Source: Clostridia bacterium UC5.1-2E3
Lineage (GTDB): Bacteria; Bacillota; Clostridia; Lachnospirales; Lachnospiraceae
Assembly (NCBI GenBank): GCA_001304875.1
Contig: BBZO01000011.1
Location: forward strand, 33,274-97,273
Direction: 5' to 3'
DNA: 64,000 bases
In this document: piece by piece, positions 9,488 through 18,925 of the stretch
Position numbering within the stretch: the stretch's first letter is position 1
Layout: the number at the start of each line of letters is the position of its first letter
Program-made: the position numbers and the translations under genes
The notes under the pieces: generated by a model
What the model saw: the letters and a program-made list of their open reading frames with translations, nothing else
Databases searched by the model: none
Told to the model about the DNA's origin: nothing

Positions 9488-9840
9488 AGAAGTGCTTCCT
9501 CCCACTGGCTCTCCTTAAATCCCACCAGCACGAAATCATCCCCCACCAGCACCGGCCGCTTCACCAGCATTCCGTCGCTGGCCAGAAGTTCAAGCTGTTC
9601 GCCTTCGCTCATGTCTTTTAGGCGGTCTTTCAGATTCATCTCCTTGTAGAGAAGTCCGCTGGTGTTGAAAAACTTTTTGAGCGGCAGCCCGCTCTGCTTC
9701 TGCCAGGCTTCAAGCTCCGCCTTCGTCGGATTTTCTTCCTTTATATGGCGGTCGGTGAAATCGATCTGATGCGCCTCCAGCCATTTTTTCGCTTTCTGGC
9801 AGGTGCTGCATTTGGGATAGTTGACAAATAATACTCCCAT
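9484..9840 (-). CDS. ArsC/Spx-family thioredoxin-fold protein
   Basis: 118 residues, intact. The N-terminus has the CSTCQKAKKWL active-site motif (CxxC, residues 11-14) followed by the ArsC-fold elements RHIKEENPTKAEL, LPLKKFFNTSG and the cis-proline strand KRPVLVGDDFVLVGFK. This places it with YffB/ArsC-like reductases rather than true Spx, which binds RNA polymerase. Arsenate reduction is not supported by context: there is no arsB or arsR. It is convergent with the acetyltransferase and divergent from the nickel-transport operon. Confidence 0.86.
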   Translation of the reverse strand: MGVLFVNYPKCSTCQKAKKWLEAHQIDFTDRHIKEENPTKAELEAWQKQSGLPLKKFFNTSGLLYKEMNLKDRLKDMSEGEQLELLASDGMLVKRPVLVGDDFVLVGFKESQWEEALL

Positions 9841-9905
9841 GGCTTAAAAACCTCCTGCGTTCGATGATTTGATTCTAACACAGATTTTAACACACAAAAT
9901 ATCAG

Positions 9906-9934
9906 TTGACGAGGGAAAACAGGCGATTTATAAT
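9906..9934 (+). promoter_or_regulatory. Sigma-A promoter of the nickel/peptide transporter operon
   Basis: TTGACG (9906-9911), a 17-nt spacer and a perfect TATAAT (9929-9934) give a strong vegetative promoter. The predicted start at about 9941 leaves a 225-nt untranslated leader before the first transporter gene. Confidence 0.85.
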
Positions 9935-9940
9935 TTATAT

Positions 9941-10165
9941 TAATGACCGGCATGAAGTCGGGGAGGCCGGACGGAACTCCGACCATACAGAAATTACAGA
10001 ATAGTAAAAACAATTTAAAAAATACCAGAAAATCATACCAGGAAGGTATAGGCGCCAGAAGGGGCCTGCTTTTCTGGTATTTTTATTATGAAACGGTGCT
10101 ACCAATTAAATCAAACGCTCCGAGAGGAAACGCACCCTTTTTAGTATTAGAAAGAGGGAAATATA
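9941..10165 (+). promoter_or_regulatory. Structured 5' leader, possible attenuator or riboswitch
   Basis: This gene-free leader contains several complementary segments. CCGGC (9947-9951) can pair with GCCGG (9966-9970), while GTCGG (9957-9961), inside that loop, can pair with CCGAC (9979-9983); the two pairings are interlocked or alternative. A long stem, AATACCAGAAAA (10021-10032) with TTTTCTGGTATT (10070-10081), is followed by TTTTATT. A third pairing, GGTGC (10095-10099) with GCACC (10132-10136), runs into CTTTTTAG. Mutually exclusive stems plus U-tracts suggest transcription attenuation. I cannot match it to a known riboswitch class, including the nickel/cobalt type as I remember it. Confidence 0.5.
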
Positions 10166-11916
10166 ATGCATATGAAATTGAATCAATTAAAAAATTTGAA
10201 AAAATTAGAAAAACGAAAAAAACGATCAGGTATTCCGGCCGCAACCGCAGCTGTGGTTTTATCTGCAGTTCTTCTGACTGCCTGCCAGGGAACCGGAGGT
10301 ACAGTGAGCTCCGGAAATACGATGAACCCTGGAAATCCCCCGAACGCTGACGGCACCCCAAGCGCCGACGGTACCCCGGGCGCCGACAATACCCCAGGCG
10401 CCGGCTCTGCCCAGCCGCAGACCTCCCAGACAGGCGGGGATATCTCCTCGGTCATCGTCGTCATGTCCCCCGAATCCGAGCCGGAGGCCGGATTCGATCC
10501 GGCCTACGGTTGGGGCGCGGGCGAGCATGTCCATGAACCGCTGATCCAGAGCACGCTGACCGTGACGAACAGCGATCTGACGATCGGCTATGATCTGGCC
10601 ACCTCCGTGGAGAGCTCAGAGGATGGCCTCACCTGGACCGTCGCAATCCGCGACGACGTTTCCTTCACCGACGGCGAGCCGCTGACAGCGGAGGACGTGG
10701 CGTTCACCTACAACACGGTGAAGGCGGAGAGCTCCGTCAACGATTTCACCATGCTGGATTATGCGGAGGCGGCGGACGACGGCACGGTGGTATTTCATAT
10801 GAACCGCCCCTACTCCATCTGGCCCTACACCATGGCGCTTGTCGGCATCGTGCCGGAGCACGCCTACTCGCCGGATTACGGACAGCATCCCATCGGTTCC
10901 GGGCGCTATGAACTGGTGCAGTGGGACCGCGGCCAGCAGGTGATTCTGGAGGCGAACCCGGATTACTACGGCGAACAGCCGGAGATGGACCGCGTCACGG
11001 TGCTGTTTATGGAGGAGGACGCGGCGTTTGCGGCGGCCATGGCCGGGCAGGCGGACGTGGCCTACACCTCGGCCTCCTACGGGGAGCAGGCGATTTCCGG
11101 GTACGGGCTTCTGTCCGTGGCCACCGTGGACAACCGGGGGTTCAATCTGCCGGCCGTCCCCTACGACGAGGAGAGACAGCTGGGAAATGATTTTACCTGT
11201 CATCCAGAGGTGCGCCGCGCCATCAGCATGGCCATCAACCGGGAGCAGATGATCGAACATGTGTTAAATGGCTTCGGAACGCCGGCCTACAGCGTCTGCG
11301 ACAAAATGCCCTGGTACAATGAGGACGCGCAGAGCCAGTGGGATTTAGAGGGCGCGAAGAAGCTTCTGGACGATAATGGATGGAAGACCGGTTCGGACGG
11401 AATCCGGGAAAAAGACGGCGTCCGCGCCGAGCTGAATATCCTCTATTCCGCGGGAGACTCCGTCCGCCAGGCACTGGCGGCGGAGACGGCCAACCAGCTT
11501 GAGGCTCTGGGGATTGAGACCAGCATCGAGGCGTCGGCTGGGATACCGCCTACGACCGGGCCCAGATGGAACCGCTCATATGGGGCTGGGGCGCGCATAC
11601 GCCCATGGAGCTCTATAACATTTACCACCGCGCGCCGGGCTCGGAGTACGCCCAGTATTCTCCCTACGGAAACGACGCGGTGGACGAGTACATGGACCAG
11701 GCCCTGGCTTCGCCCGATCTGGATGAGTCCTATGAGCTCTGGAAAATGGCCCAGCAGTATGTGATGGAGCAGGCCGACGTTCCGTGGGTCTGGCTGGTCA
11801 ATGTGGATCACCTGTACTGGGTGCGGGACGGCTTACACGTGGCGGAGCAGAAAATACATCCCCACGGTCACGGCTGGTCCATCGTGAACAATGTAGATCA
11901 ATGGAAGTGGAATTAA
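10166..11916 (+). CDS. Nickel/peptide ABC transporter substrate-binding lipoprotein (frameshift)
   Basis: Extracytoplasmic family-5 solute-binding protein (NikA/DppA/CntA type). A basic Lys/Arg N-terminus leads to a hydrophobic segment and lipobox LTAC (about residue 40), then a Gly/Pro/Asp-rich tether with imperfect repeats of AD-GTP. The mature part has the family signatures DLATSVESSEDGLTWTVAIR, FTDGEPLTAEDVAFTY and RRAISMAINREQMIEHVLNG. A lost base near 11538 splits off the last ~125 residues (YDRAQMEPLIWGWGAHTP...). About 580 residues. Because larB, larC and larE follow, nickel or a nickel chelate is the likely cargo; that is inferred from context. Confidence 0.87.
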
Positions 11917-11919
11917 GAA

Positions 11920-12881
11920 ATGAAACAGTTTTTGAGAATGCTTGTCACCGTCATCGCCCTCAGCGCGGCCGCGTTTTCCTCGTGTCCGTGTCGCCGGTGG
12001 ACCCGCTGTCCGCCAATGTGGGGCAGGTGGCCATGGGCTCCATGAGCCCGGAGCAGATAGAAAAACTAAAAACCTACTGGGGCGTGGGACAGCCGCCGCT
12101 TGAGCGGTTCCTGTGCTGGGCCGGAGATTTTGTCCGCGGCGACATGGGCATTTCCCTGCTGTACCGCCGCCCGGTGGCGGAGGTCATGGCGGAGCGCCTG
12201 TTGGCCTCCCTGGGAATCATGTCCGCGGCCTGGGTGATTTCTGGGCTTCTGGGCCTGGCGCTGGGGATCGCCGCGGGGGCCAGGAAAGGGAGCGCAGTGG
12301 ATCGGTTTGTCACCTCCTATTCTCTGGTGACGGCCAGCACGCCCGCCTTCTGGCTGGCGCTGGTGCTTCTCATGGTGTTCTCGGTCTGGCTTAGATGGTT
12401 TCCCGTGGGCTTTAGCGTTCCCGTCGGCGTGGAGGCGTCCCAGGTGACGGTCTGGGACCGCATGTACCACGGGATTCTCCCGGTGGCTGCGCTGACGCTG
12501 ACCGGCGTCTCCAATGTGGCGCTCCACACCAGGGAGAAGATGGCGCAGGTCATGGAGAGCGACTACGTCCTTTTTGCCAGAGCCAGAGGCGAAAACCTCT
12601 GGTCCATCATAAGACGGCACGGGTTCAGAAATATTCTCATGCCGGCGATCACCATACAGTTTTCCTCGGTCAGCGAGATCCTGGGCGGGACGATTCTGGT
12701 GGAGCAGGTGTTTTCCTATCCCGGTCTGGGCCAGGCCGCCGTGCAGGCGGGGCTGGGCGGCGATGTGCCGCTTCTGATGGGGATTGTGGTGGCGAGCGGC
12801 GTAATCGTCTGCGCCGGGAATCTTCTGGCAAATGTCCTCTGCGGCCTGGTGGATCCGCGGATCCGAAGGGAGGGCCGGTGA
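11920..12881 (+). CDS. Nickel/peptide ABC transporter permease 1, NikB/DppB type (frameshift)
   Basis: Inner-membrane subunit with about six transmembrane helices. The start MKQFLRMLVTVIAL lies 3 nt after the binding-protein stop. A frameshift near 11975 occurs in the first helix, after which the standard sequence follows: SPVDPLSANVG, YWGVGQPPLERF, GDMGISLLYRRPV. The cytoplasmic EAA-like loop is ARARGENLWSIIRRHGFRNILMP, and the end is NVLCGLVDPRIRREG. About 320 residues. The product pairs with the next gene to form the channel. Confidence 0.88.
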
Positions 12882-12882
12882 G

Positions 12883-13703
12883 ATGGGATGGAACAGGAGA
12901 ACCGGTACGCTGGGATTTATTATTGTATCTGTTGTTATTTTATCAATAATTGTAATTGCAGGAATTATTTGCGCAGAAGAGGCAACGGCCGCGGATTTTG
13001 CGGTTAAGAATCAGCTGCCGTCGGCGGGGCATCTGTTCGGAACGGATTTATGGGGCGGGATATGTTTGTCCGCACGCTGGCGGGGCTGTCCATGAGTATC
13101 CGGCTGGGGCTTGTGACGGCGGCGTTCAGCGCCGTGGTGGCGCTGGCGGTGGGAGTGTCCTCGGCGCTTCTCGGGAAAACTGCCGACATGGTTCTGGGGG
13201 CGCTCATCGACCTGGTCATGGGGATTCCCCACATGCTTCTGCTGATTCTGATTTCATTCGCCTGCGGGCGGGGATTTCTGGGCGTCGTCGTGGGAATCTC
13301 GCTGACGCACTGGACATCGCTGGCGCGGCTCATACGGGCGGAAGTGATTGCGCTCCGGGAGAGCCCCTACATTCAGATTGCCGGGAAGCTGGGAGCTGGA
13401 AAATGGGAGATCGCGCGGGTGCACATGCTGCCGCATCTGGTTCCCCAGTTTGTCACGGGGCTGATTCTTTTGTTTCCTCATGCGATTCTCCACGAGGCCA
13501 GTATCACGTTCCTGGGTTTCGGACTGATGCCGGAGCAGGCGGCCATCGGCATTATTCTGTCGGAGAGCATGGGGCAGCTGGTTATGGGAAAATGGTGGCT
13601 GGCGCTGTTTCCGGGGCTCTGCCTTGTGGCAGTCGTCGTTATGTTCCAGAAGCTGGGACAGAGCGTGTGCGACGTGCTGGATCCGGGGCGGGTTCACCGG
13701 TAG
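12883..13703 (+). CDS. Nickel/peptide ABC transporter permease 2, NikC/DppC type (frameshift)
   Basis: Second permease, about 272 residues. The start at 12883 is 1 nt after the previous stop. The N-terminal helix and the GTDLWGRDMFVRTLAGLSMSI hallmark are split by a lost base near 13058. The EAA loop reads IRAEVIALRESPYIQIAGKL, then GAGKWEIARVHMLPHL, and the HEASITFLGFG motif and the short C-terminus are typical of NikC/OppC. It partners the upstream permease. Confidence 0.88.
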
Positions 13704-13715
13704 AGGAGGCGGCAG

Positions 13716-14735
13716 ATGGAGAAAATGATACTTACAGTGAAACATTTATCGGTCTCGTTCACGCAGTACGGACGGGGGCTGAGGCGGCGGGAAATCCAGG
13801 TGATTAAGGATTTAAGTCTTTCCGTGTCCGTCGGGGAGATCGTGGCGGTGGTGGGATCCAGCGGATCGGGAAAAAGTCTGCTGGCCCACGCGGTGATGGG
13901 GATTCTGCCCTACAACAGCCGCATGTCCGGCCAGATGGAGTTTGACGGGCGGATGCTGGACGAGAAGGAGAAGGCGCGGCTTCGGGGAAAGGAACTATTT
14001 CTGGTGCCGCAGAGTGTCGCCTACTTAGACCCGCTGATGAAGGTGGGGGAGCAGGTGACCGGGGGAGATAAAAGTCCCGCGGCGCGGGAGCGATGCAGGG
14101 ACGTGCTTTCCAGGTACGGGCTGGGGACAGAGACCGCCGGGATGTACCCGTACCAGCTGTCCGGCGGGATGGCCAGGCGGGTGCTGATTTCCACCGCGGT
14201 GATGGGGACGCCGAGGCTGGTGATCGCCGACGAGCCGACGCCCGGCGTGCCCACGGAGACGGCGCTGCGGGTGCTGGGACATTTCCGGGAGATCGCGGAG
14301 CAGGGAGCGGGGGTGCTTCTCATCACTCACGACCTGGAGCTGGCCGTGAAGACAGCCGACCGGATTGTGGTGTTCTACGGCGGGATGGCCGTGGAGGAGT
14401 GTCCGGCTGGAGATTTCGAGACGCCCGGGCGTCTGCGCCACCCTTACACGCGGGCGCTGTGCGACGCCATGCCGGAGCGGGCGTTCACCTGGATTCCCGG
14501 CACGCAGCCGGCGGTGATCCGGGAGGAGGCCGGCGGATGTCCCTTTGCCGGCCGGTGCCGGAACGGGAGGAAGCGCTCTGCGGCGGTGAGATTGCGTATG
14601 AGAAGAAAAACGGCGGTTCGTGCGGTGTGCACGGGCGTAAATACAGAGAAGGGAGGCGGGCCGCGTGGAGCTTCGGGCGGAAAATATCGGCTTTCGCTAC
14701 GGCGCGAAGGGCCGGGAAATCTGGAGAAACTATAA
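13716..14735 (+). CDS. Nickel/peptide ABC transporter ATPase 1, NikD/DppD type (frameshift near the end)
   Basis: Cytoplasmic ATPase. Walker A GSSGSGKS (about residues 47-54), Q-loop VPQSVAYLDPL, signature LSGGMARR, Walker B LVIADEPT and switch His in LLITHDLEL are all present, followed by the oligopeptide-type C-terminal domain with the cysteine block GCPFAGRC. The frame is lost near 14562, inside that block: the expected PEREEALCGGEIAYE lies one frame over. The real C-terminus is therefore uncertain and probably near the start of the next gene at 14665, not the 14735 stop of the unshifted frame. Confidence 0.85.
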   Translation: MEKMILTVKHLSVSFTQYGRGLRRREIQVIKDLSLSVSVGEIVAVVGSSGSGKSLLAHAVMGILPYNSRMSGQMEFDGRMLDEKEKARLRGKELFLVPQSVAYLDPLMKVGEQVTGGDKSPAARERCRDVLSRYGLGTETAGMYPYQLSGGMARRVLISTAVMGTPRLVIADEPTPGVPTETALRVLGHFREIAEQGAGVLLITHDLELAVKTADRIVVFYGGMAVEECPAGDFETPGRLRHPYTRALCDAMPERAFTWIPGTQPAVIREEAGGCPFAGRCRNGRKRSAAVRLRMRRKTAVRAVCTGVNTEKGGGPRGASGGKYRLSLRREGPGNLEKL

Positions 14736-15267
14736 TATTTCCATAAAAAGCGGCGAGCGGCTGGGTCTCATGGCCCCCAGCGGCTATGGAAAGACGACGC
14801 TTTTAAAGCTGCTGGCGGGGTACGAGAGGCCGGATGAGGGGAGCGTTTTTCTGGACGGGAAGCCGCTCTCGGAGTACGGCGGCTATTGTCCGGTTCAGCT
14901 CATCTGGCAGCATCCGGAGGAGGCCCTGAATCCCCGTCTGAAAATGAAGCACGCCCTGAAGCAGGGCGGCGGCGTTTCCCCGCGGATCGCCGAAGGTCTC
15001 GGGATCCAGGATGAGTGGCTGGAACGCTACCCGTCGGAGCTTTCCGGTGGGGAGATGCAGCGCTTCTGCATTGCGCGGGCGCTGGGGGAACAGACGAAAT
15101 TTTTGCTGGCGGACGAAATCACTTCCATGCTGGACATGATCACGCAGAGCCAGATATGGAATTTTCTGATAGAGGAGACGGAGCGCAGGCAGATCGGGAT
15201 GCTGGTGGTCAGCCACTCGAAGCCGCTGCTTGCGCGCATCTGCAGCCGGGTGATTCAGCCGGGCTGA
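14665..15267 (+). CDS. Nickel/peptide ABC transporter ATPase 2, NikE/DppF type
   Basis: 200-residue intact ATPase starting at GTG 14665 after a GAAGGGAGGCGG site. Walker A is APSGYGKTT (residues about 37-45), signature LSGGEMQR, Walker B FLLADEIT and switch His in VVSHSK. It is shorter than DppF (about 320) and lacks the C-terminal oligopeptide-binding extension, as in NikE-like and related short ATPases. It completes a five-gene transporter directly upstream of larB, with 16 nt between. Confidence 0.88.
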   Translation: MELRAENIGFRYGAKGREIWRNYNISIKSGERLGLMAPSGYGKTTLLKLLAGYERPDEGSVFLDGKPLSEYGGYCPVQLIWQHPEEALNPRLKMKHALKQGGGVSPRIAEGLGIQDEWLERYPSELSGGEMQRFCIARALGEQTKFLLADEITSMLDMITQSQIWNFLIEETERRQIGMLVVSHSKPLLARICSRVIQPG

Positions 15268-15283
15268 CGGGAAGGAGGAGAAA

Positions 15284-16031
15284 ATGAACATCGAGGAACT
15301 GTTAAAACAGGTGAAAAGCGGCGCCCTGGACATTGAGGAGGCCGAGCGGCGGCTCAGGGATCTCCCCTATGAGGATTTAGGCTACGCTAAATTGGATCAT
15401 CACAGGAAAATCCGCTCCGGGTTTCCGGAGACCGTGTTCTGCCAGGGGAAGCCGGACGAATACCTGGCGGAAATTTTTAAAAAGCTCTATGAGAGCAACG
15501 GCGAGGTTCTGGGGACGCGGGCCAGCGAACATCAGTATGAGCTGGTGCGGGAACTGATACCGGAGATTATTTACGACCCGGTAGCGCGGATTCTCAAGCT
15601 GAGCCGGCGGACAAGGAGCAGAGACGGAAGGGCCTGGTGGCAGTCTGCACCGGCGGCACGGCGGACATTCCCGTGGCTGAGGAGGCCGCGCAGACCGCGG
15701 AATTTTTCGGCTGCCGGGTGGAGCGGGTCTACGACGTGGGCGTGGCCGGGATTCACCGGCTGCTCGGTCAGAGAGAGAAATTTATCCACGCCAGCTGCGT
15801 CGTCGCGGTGGCGGGGATGGAAGGGGCGCTGGGCACGGTCATCGGCGGCCTGGTGGAAATCCGGTGATTGCCGTTCCCACCTCCGTGGGCTACGGGGCCA
15901 GCTTTCACGGGCTCTCGGCGCTCCTTACCATGGTCAACTCCTGTTCCAACGGGGTCTCCGTGGTGAATATAGACAATGGCTACGGGGCCGGCTATCTGGC
16001 GGCCCAGATTAACAGATTGGCGGTGAAATAA
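15284..16031 (+). CDS. larB: Nickel-pincer cofactor synthase LarB (two frameshifts)
   Basis: LarB carboxylates and hydrolyses nicotinic acid adenine dinucleotide, the first step in making the nickel-pincer nucleotide of lactate racemase. The N-terminal part ([29 protein letters not shown], described here in pieces [12 protein letters not shown] and YAKLDHHR) is followed by AIR-carboxylase-like sequence: [44 protein letters not shown], and finally [20 protein letters not shown]. Frame breaks are near 15603 and 15863. About 248 residues restored. A GGAAGGAGG site precedes the ATG. Confidence 0.92.
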
Positions 16032-16033
16032 TT

Positions 16034-17436
16034 ATGGAAGAGAAGATTTTATATTTTGACTGCAGCTCGGGAATCAGCGGCGATATGACGGTGGGGGCGC
16101 TCCTCGATCTGGGCGCAGCCGGGAAGAGCTGGAGCGGGTGTTAAGAAGCGCCGGCGTGGACGGATATCATCTGCATTTCGGTAGAACGAAGAAATGCGGG
16201 ATCGATGCGTTTGATTTTGACGTGCATCTGGAAGAGGGGGCGGAGGGGCATGAGCATAGCCATGAACATGCCCACGAGCATAGTCATGAGCACGAACATG
16301 AGTATGAGCACACGCACGATCACGAGCATGGACATACCCATGCGCATGGCTGCGATCATATGCACGCTCATGACCATGAGCACAGCCACGGCCATGAGCA
16401 CAGCCATGCTCACGAGCACAGTCACCCCCACCCCCACCGCAACGTCCAGGACATCTATGCCATCATCGACCGTCTGGACACCAATGCGAATGTGAAGGCG
16501 AACGCCCGCCGCATGTTCGACATCGTGGCGCAGGCGGAGTCGAAGGCGCACGGGATTCCCGTGGAGCAGGTGCATTTCCACGAAGTGGGGGCCATCGATT
16601 CCATCGTGGACGTCATCGGTGCGGCAGTCTGCATGGACAATCTGGGCGCGGAGAAAATCGTGTTTTCCCCGCTCTCCGAGGGGCGCGGCTACGTCCGCTG
16701 CCAGCACGGCGTGATGCCGGTGCCGGTGCCGGCGGTGGCGAATATCGCGGCGGCAAACCATCTCCGTCTGAAACTGACGGAAAACCAGGGCGAGATGGTG
16801 ACGCCCACGGGCGCAGCCATCGCGGCGGCCTTCGACAGCAGAGAGAGCCTGCCGGAACATTTTCATATCAAAAAGTGGGAATCGGCGCAGGGAAAAAGGA
16901 TTTCGAGCAGGCGAATATCCTGCGTGTCATGTGGATAGAGGCGGAAAAAAAGGAACAGCCTGTGGATAAAGGCCAGATAACTTCCGCCCTTCCTCCCATG
17001 TGGTGCTGGAGACCAACATCGACGACTGCACCGGCGAGGCCCTGGCTTTACCATGGAGCGGCTTCTGGAGGCCGGGGCCGCCGACGCCTGGTACACGCCC
17101 ATCTACATGAAGAAAAACCGCCCGGCTTACCTCTTAAAAGCGGTCTGCACCGGGGAGAAGATAGAGAAAATGGAGCGGATCATTTTCACCCACACCACGA
17201 CCATCGGCCTGCGGAAATACCCGGTGGAGCGCACGGTTCTGGACCGCCGCCAGGAGACGGTGGACACCGCGTTCGGCCCGGCGAAGGTGAAAATCTGCCG
17301 CTATGAAAATCAGACGTTTTTCTACCCGGAGTACGAGAGCGTCCGGGAAATATGCAGGGCCAGGGACCTTCCTTTCGGCGATGTCTGCCGGGAGATCACT
17401 GAAGCCGCGGTCCGGGCGTTTGCGGGGGAGCGGGGA
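16034..17436 (+). CDS. larC: Nickel-pincer cofactor synthase LarC, nickel insertase (four frame breaks; His-rich insert)
   Basis: LarC inserts nickel into the pincer ligand in a CTP-dependent reaction. It opens [18 protein letters not shown]. Residues about 75-135 form a histidine-rich stretch (His-Glu, His-Ser and His-Ala repeats, some 35 histidines) likely to store or deliver nickel. Conserved blocks include [25 protein letters not shown] and, in the C-terminal domain, [13 protein letters not shown] and [14 protein letters not shown]. Breaks occur near 16117, 16880, 16995 and 17046. Lactobacillus plantarum larC uses a programmed frameshift between its N and C domains; the 16995-17046 break is at that position, but sequence error is equally possible. 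No stop separates it from larE. Confidence 0.88.
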
Positions 17437-18228
17437 ATGATGAGAAAGCTTGAAGCCTACATGGAACAGCTGGCAAAACAGGATCTCTGCGTGGCATTTT
17501 CCGGCGGCGTGGACAGCAGCCTGCTCTTGAAACTCGCCTGCAGCCAGGCAGAGAAGACAGGCCGCCGGGTGTACGCGGTCACATTTGACACCTGCCTGCA
17601 CCCGGCCTGCGATCTGGAAAATGCGGCCCGCGTGGCGAGGGAGATCGGCGCGCAGCACGAGATTCTCCGCGTGAACGAGCTGGAGCTGGACGAAATCAGA
17701 AATAATCCGGTCAACCGCTGCTATCTCTGCAAACGCCACATGTTCACCGTTCTGAAGGACTGGGCCAGGGCGCGGGGCATCACCTGTGTTCTGGACGGCA
17801 CCAACGAGGACGACCTGCATGTGTACCGCCCTGGCATCCAGGCGCTAAAGGAGCTGGGAATCGTGAGCCCGCTGGCCGAAAACGGCATCACAAAAGAGGA
17901 GGCCAGGCAAATGGCCTCCGCTCTGGGACTCTCGGTCAGCAGCCGTCCCTCCACCCCCTGCATGGCCACCCGCCTGCCCTACAATACGCCTCTGGATGTG
18001 GAGACGTTAAAGCGGATCGAGGACGGCGAGGCATTTCTGCGAACCGTGCTGTCGGGAAATATCCGTCTGCGCCTTCACGGGGACGTGGCGCGCCTGGAGG
18101 TGGATGAGGGTGCTATGGATGAAGTCTTAAAAATGAGGAATCGTCTGGTCGATGGGTTAAAGGGACTGGGATTTCGTTACATTTCCCTGGATCTTCAGGG
18201 GTTCCGCTCTGGAAGCATGGATGTCTAA
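17437..18228 (+). CDS. larE: ATP-dependent sacrificial sulfur transferase LarE (in frame with larC)
   Basis: PP-loop enzyme that adenylylates the nicotinate intermediate and donates sulfur from its own cysteine. The PP-loop is AFSGGVDSSLLL; the sulfur-donor region is RPSTPCMATRLPY. The NRCYLCKRHMF and CVLDGTNEDDLH motifs are also typical. About 263 residues from the ATGATG at 17437, the natural LarE start. The frame is open upstream into the LarC C-terminus (EITEAAV...GERG), so the sequence encodes a LarC-LarE fusion as it stands. In the alternative frame, the same GAATGATGA would be a larC stop overlapping the larE start. The stop overlaps convergent carD by 4 nt. Confidence 0.9.
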   Translation: MMRKLEAYMEQLAKQDLCVAFSGGVDSSLLLKLACSQAEKTGRRVYAVTFDTCLHPACDLENAARVAREIGAQHEILRVNELELDEIRNNPVNRCYLCKRHMFTVLKDWARARGITCVLDGTNEDDLHVYRPGIQALKELGIVSPLAENGITKEEARQMASALGLSVSSRPSTPCMATRLPYNTPLDVETLKRIEDGEAFLRTVLSGNIRLRLHGDVARLEVDEGAMDEVLKMRNRLVDGLKGLGFRYISLDLQGFRSGSMDV

Positions 18229-18734
18229 GAAATGTGAGCCAGTTCCTGTTCGATGTACTTCGGAACTTCGGCGTAGGGAATTTCCAGCGCGACGGAGAAC
18301 TCCTCCTGGAGAAGGGATTCCGCTTTCTTTTTGTACTCCGTGTCGGTCCGGCCGGGTTTCTTTCCCCGCTGGCCCAGCAGGAGGTTTTTCCTGGTGACGG
18401 ACTTGACCAGACGGATCAGCTCCTCGCAGGAGTGGGACTGGAGCGAGGCCCGGTAGTAGTCATTTAAGGACTTCTGGTCTCTGGATTCACAGACCCGTTC
18501 CTCGATGTCCGGAATCCGGGCGATGAGGTCGTTTGCCTCGTCGCGGGTCATCACCGGCCGCATAAATTCCGTGGTGTCCACGGGAATGTAGATGGTGCCG
18601 CCGGAGCGCAGCTTCGTCAGTGTGTAGTAATCTTTTTCCGGGTGGGACACAGGGACACCGGAGACCCGACCGATGTCGATGACCTGGCACACGCCGGCAG
18701 TACCGTAAATAATGAAGGTGCCTTTTTTAAACAT
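18225..18734 (-). CDS. CarD/CdnL-family RNA polymerase-binding regulator
   Basis: 169 residues, intact. The N-terminal RNA polymerase interaction domain begins MFKKGTFIIYGTAGVCQVIDI and contains YYTLTKLRSGGTIYIPVD. The helical C-terminal domain ends in LLQEEFSVALEIPYAEVPKYI, the usual CarD tail. CarD proteins stabilise open complexes at promoters, often rRNA promoters. A GGGAGG site precedes the ATG. It is convergent with larE, so it is not part of the nickel operon. Confidence 0.92.
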   Translation of the reverse strand: MFKKGTFIIYGTAGVCQVIDIGRVSGVPVSHPEKDYYTLTKLRSGGTIYIPVDTTEFMRPVMTRDEANDLIARIPDIEERVCESRDQKSLNDYYRASLQSHSCEELIRLVKSVTRKNLLLGQRGKKPGRTDTEYKKKAESLLQEEFSVALEIPYAEVPKYIEQELAHIS

Positions 18735-18882
18735 GTGTTTACCTCCCTTGTATATATAAATATTTTACCATTTTATGGGCGGCTATTCAAAGGTAAATTG
18801 CGCTCTGCGAAAAAGTTTGTGAAATCTGCGCACGCAGTGCCGCGCCCCCGTTGTGGAAAATGCCCCCAGGAATGAAGCCCGG

Positions 18883-18919
18883 CCCGCGGGAATAAAATAT
18901 ACAGAAAAATGCCCGCGGG
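18883..18919 (+). promoter_or_regulatory. Duplicated CCCGCGGG palindrome before spmB
   Basis: The 8-bp palindrome CCCGCGGG occurs at 18883-18890 and 18912-18919. The two copies can pair as an 8-bp stem around a 21-nt A-rich loop. The second copy runs into GGGTG, the only candidate ribosome site for the spmB ATG at 18926, so the stem could restrain translation. The apparent sequence facts are firm; the control role is a guess. Confidence 0.4.
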
Positions 18920-18925
18920 TGTTCT

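Noticed and set aside
9941..10165. Known nickel/cobalt (NiCo/czcD) riboswitch
   Set aside because: The conserved G-rich loops I remember for that class are not visible; kept only as an unnamed structured leader.
16246..16440. Dense short repeats resembling a tandem array or CRISPR
   Set aside because: They are in-frame His-codon repeats inside larC, with no constant-length spacers.
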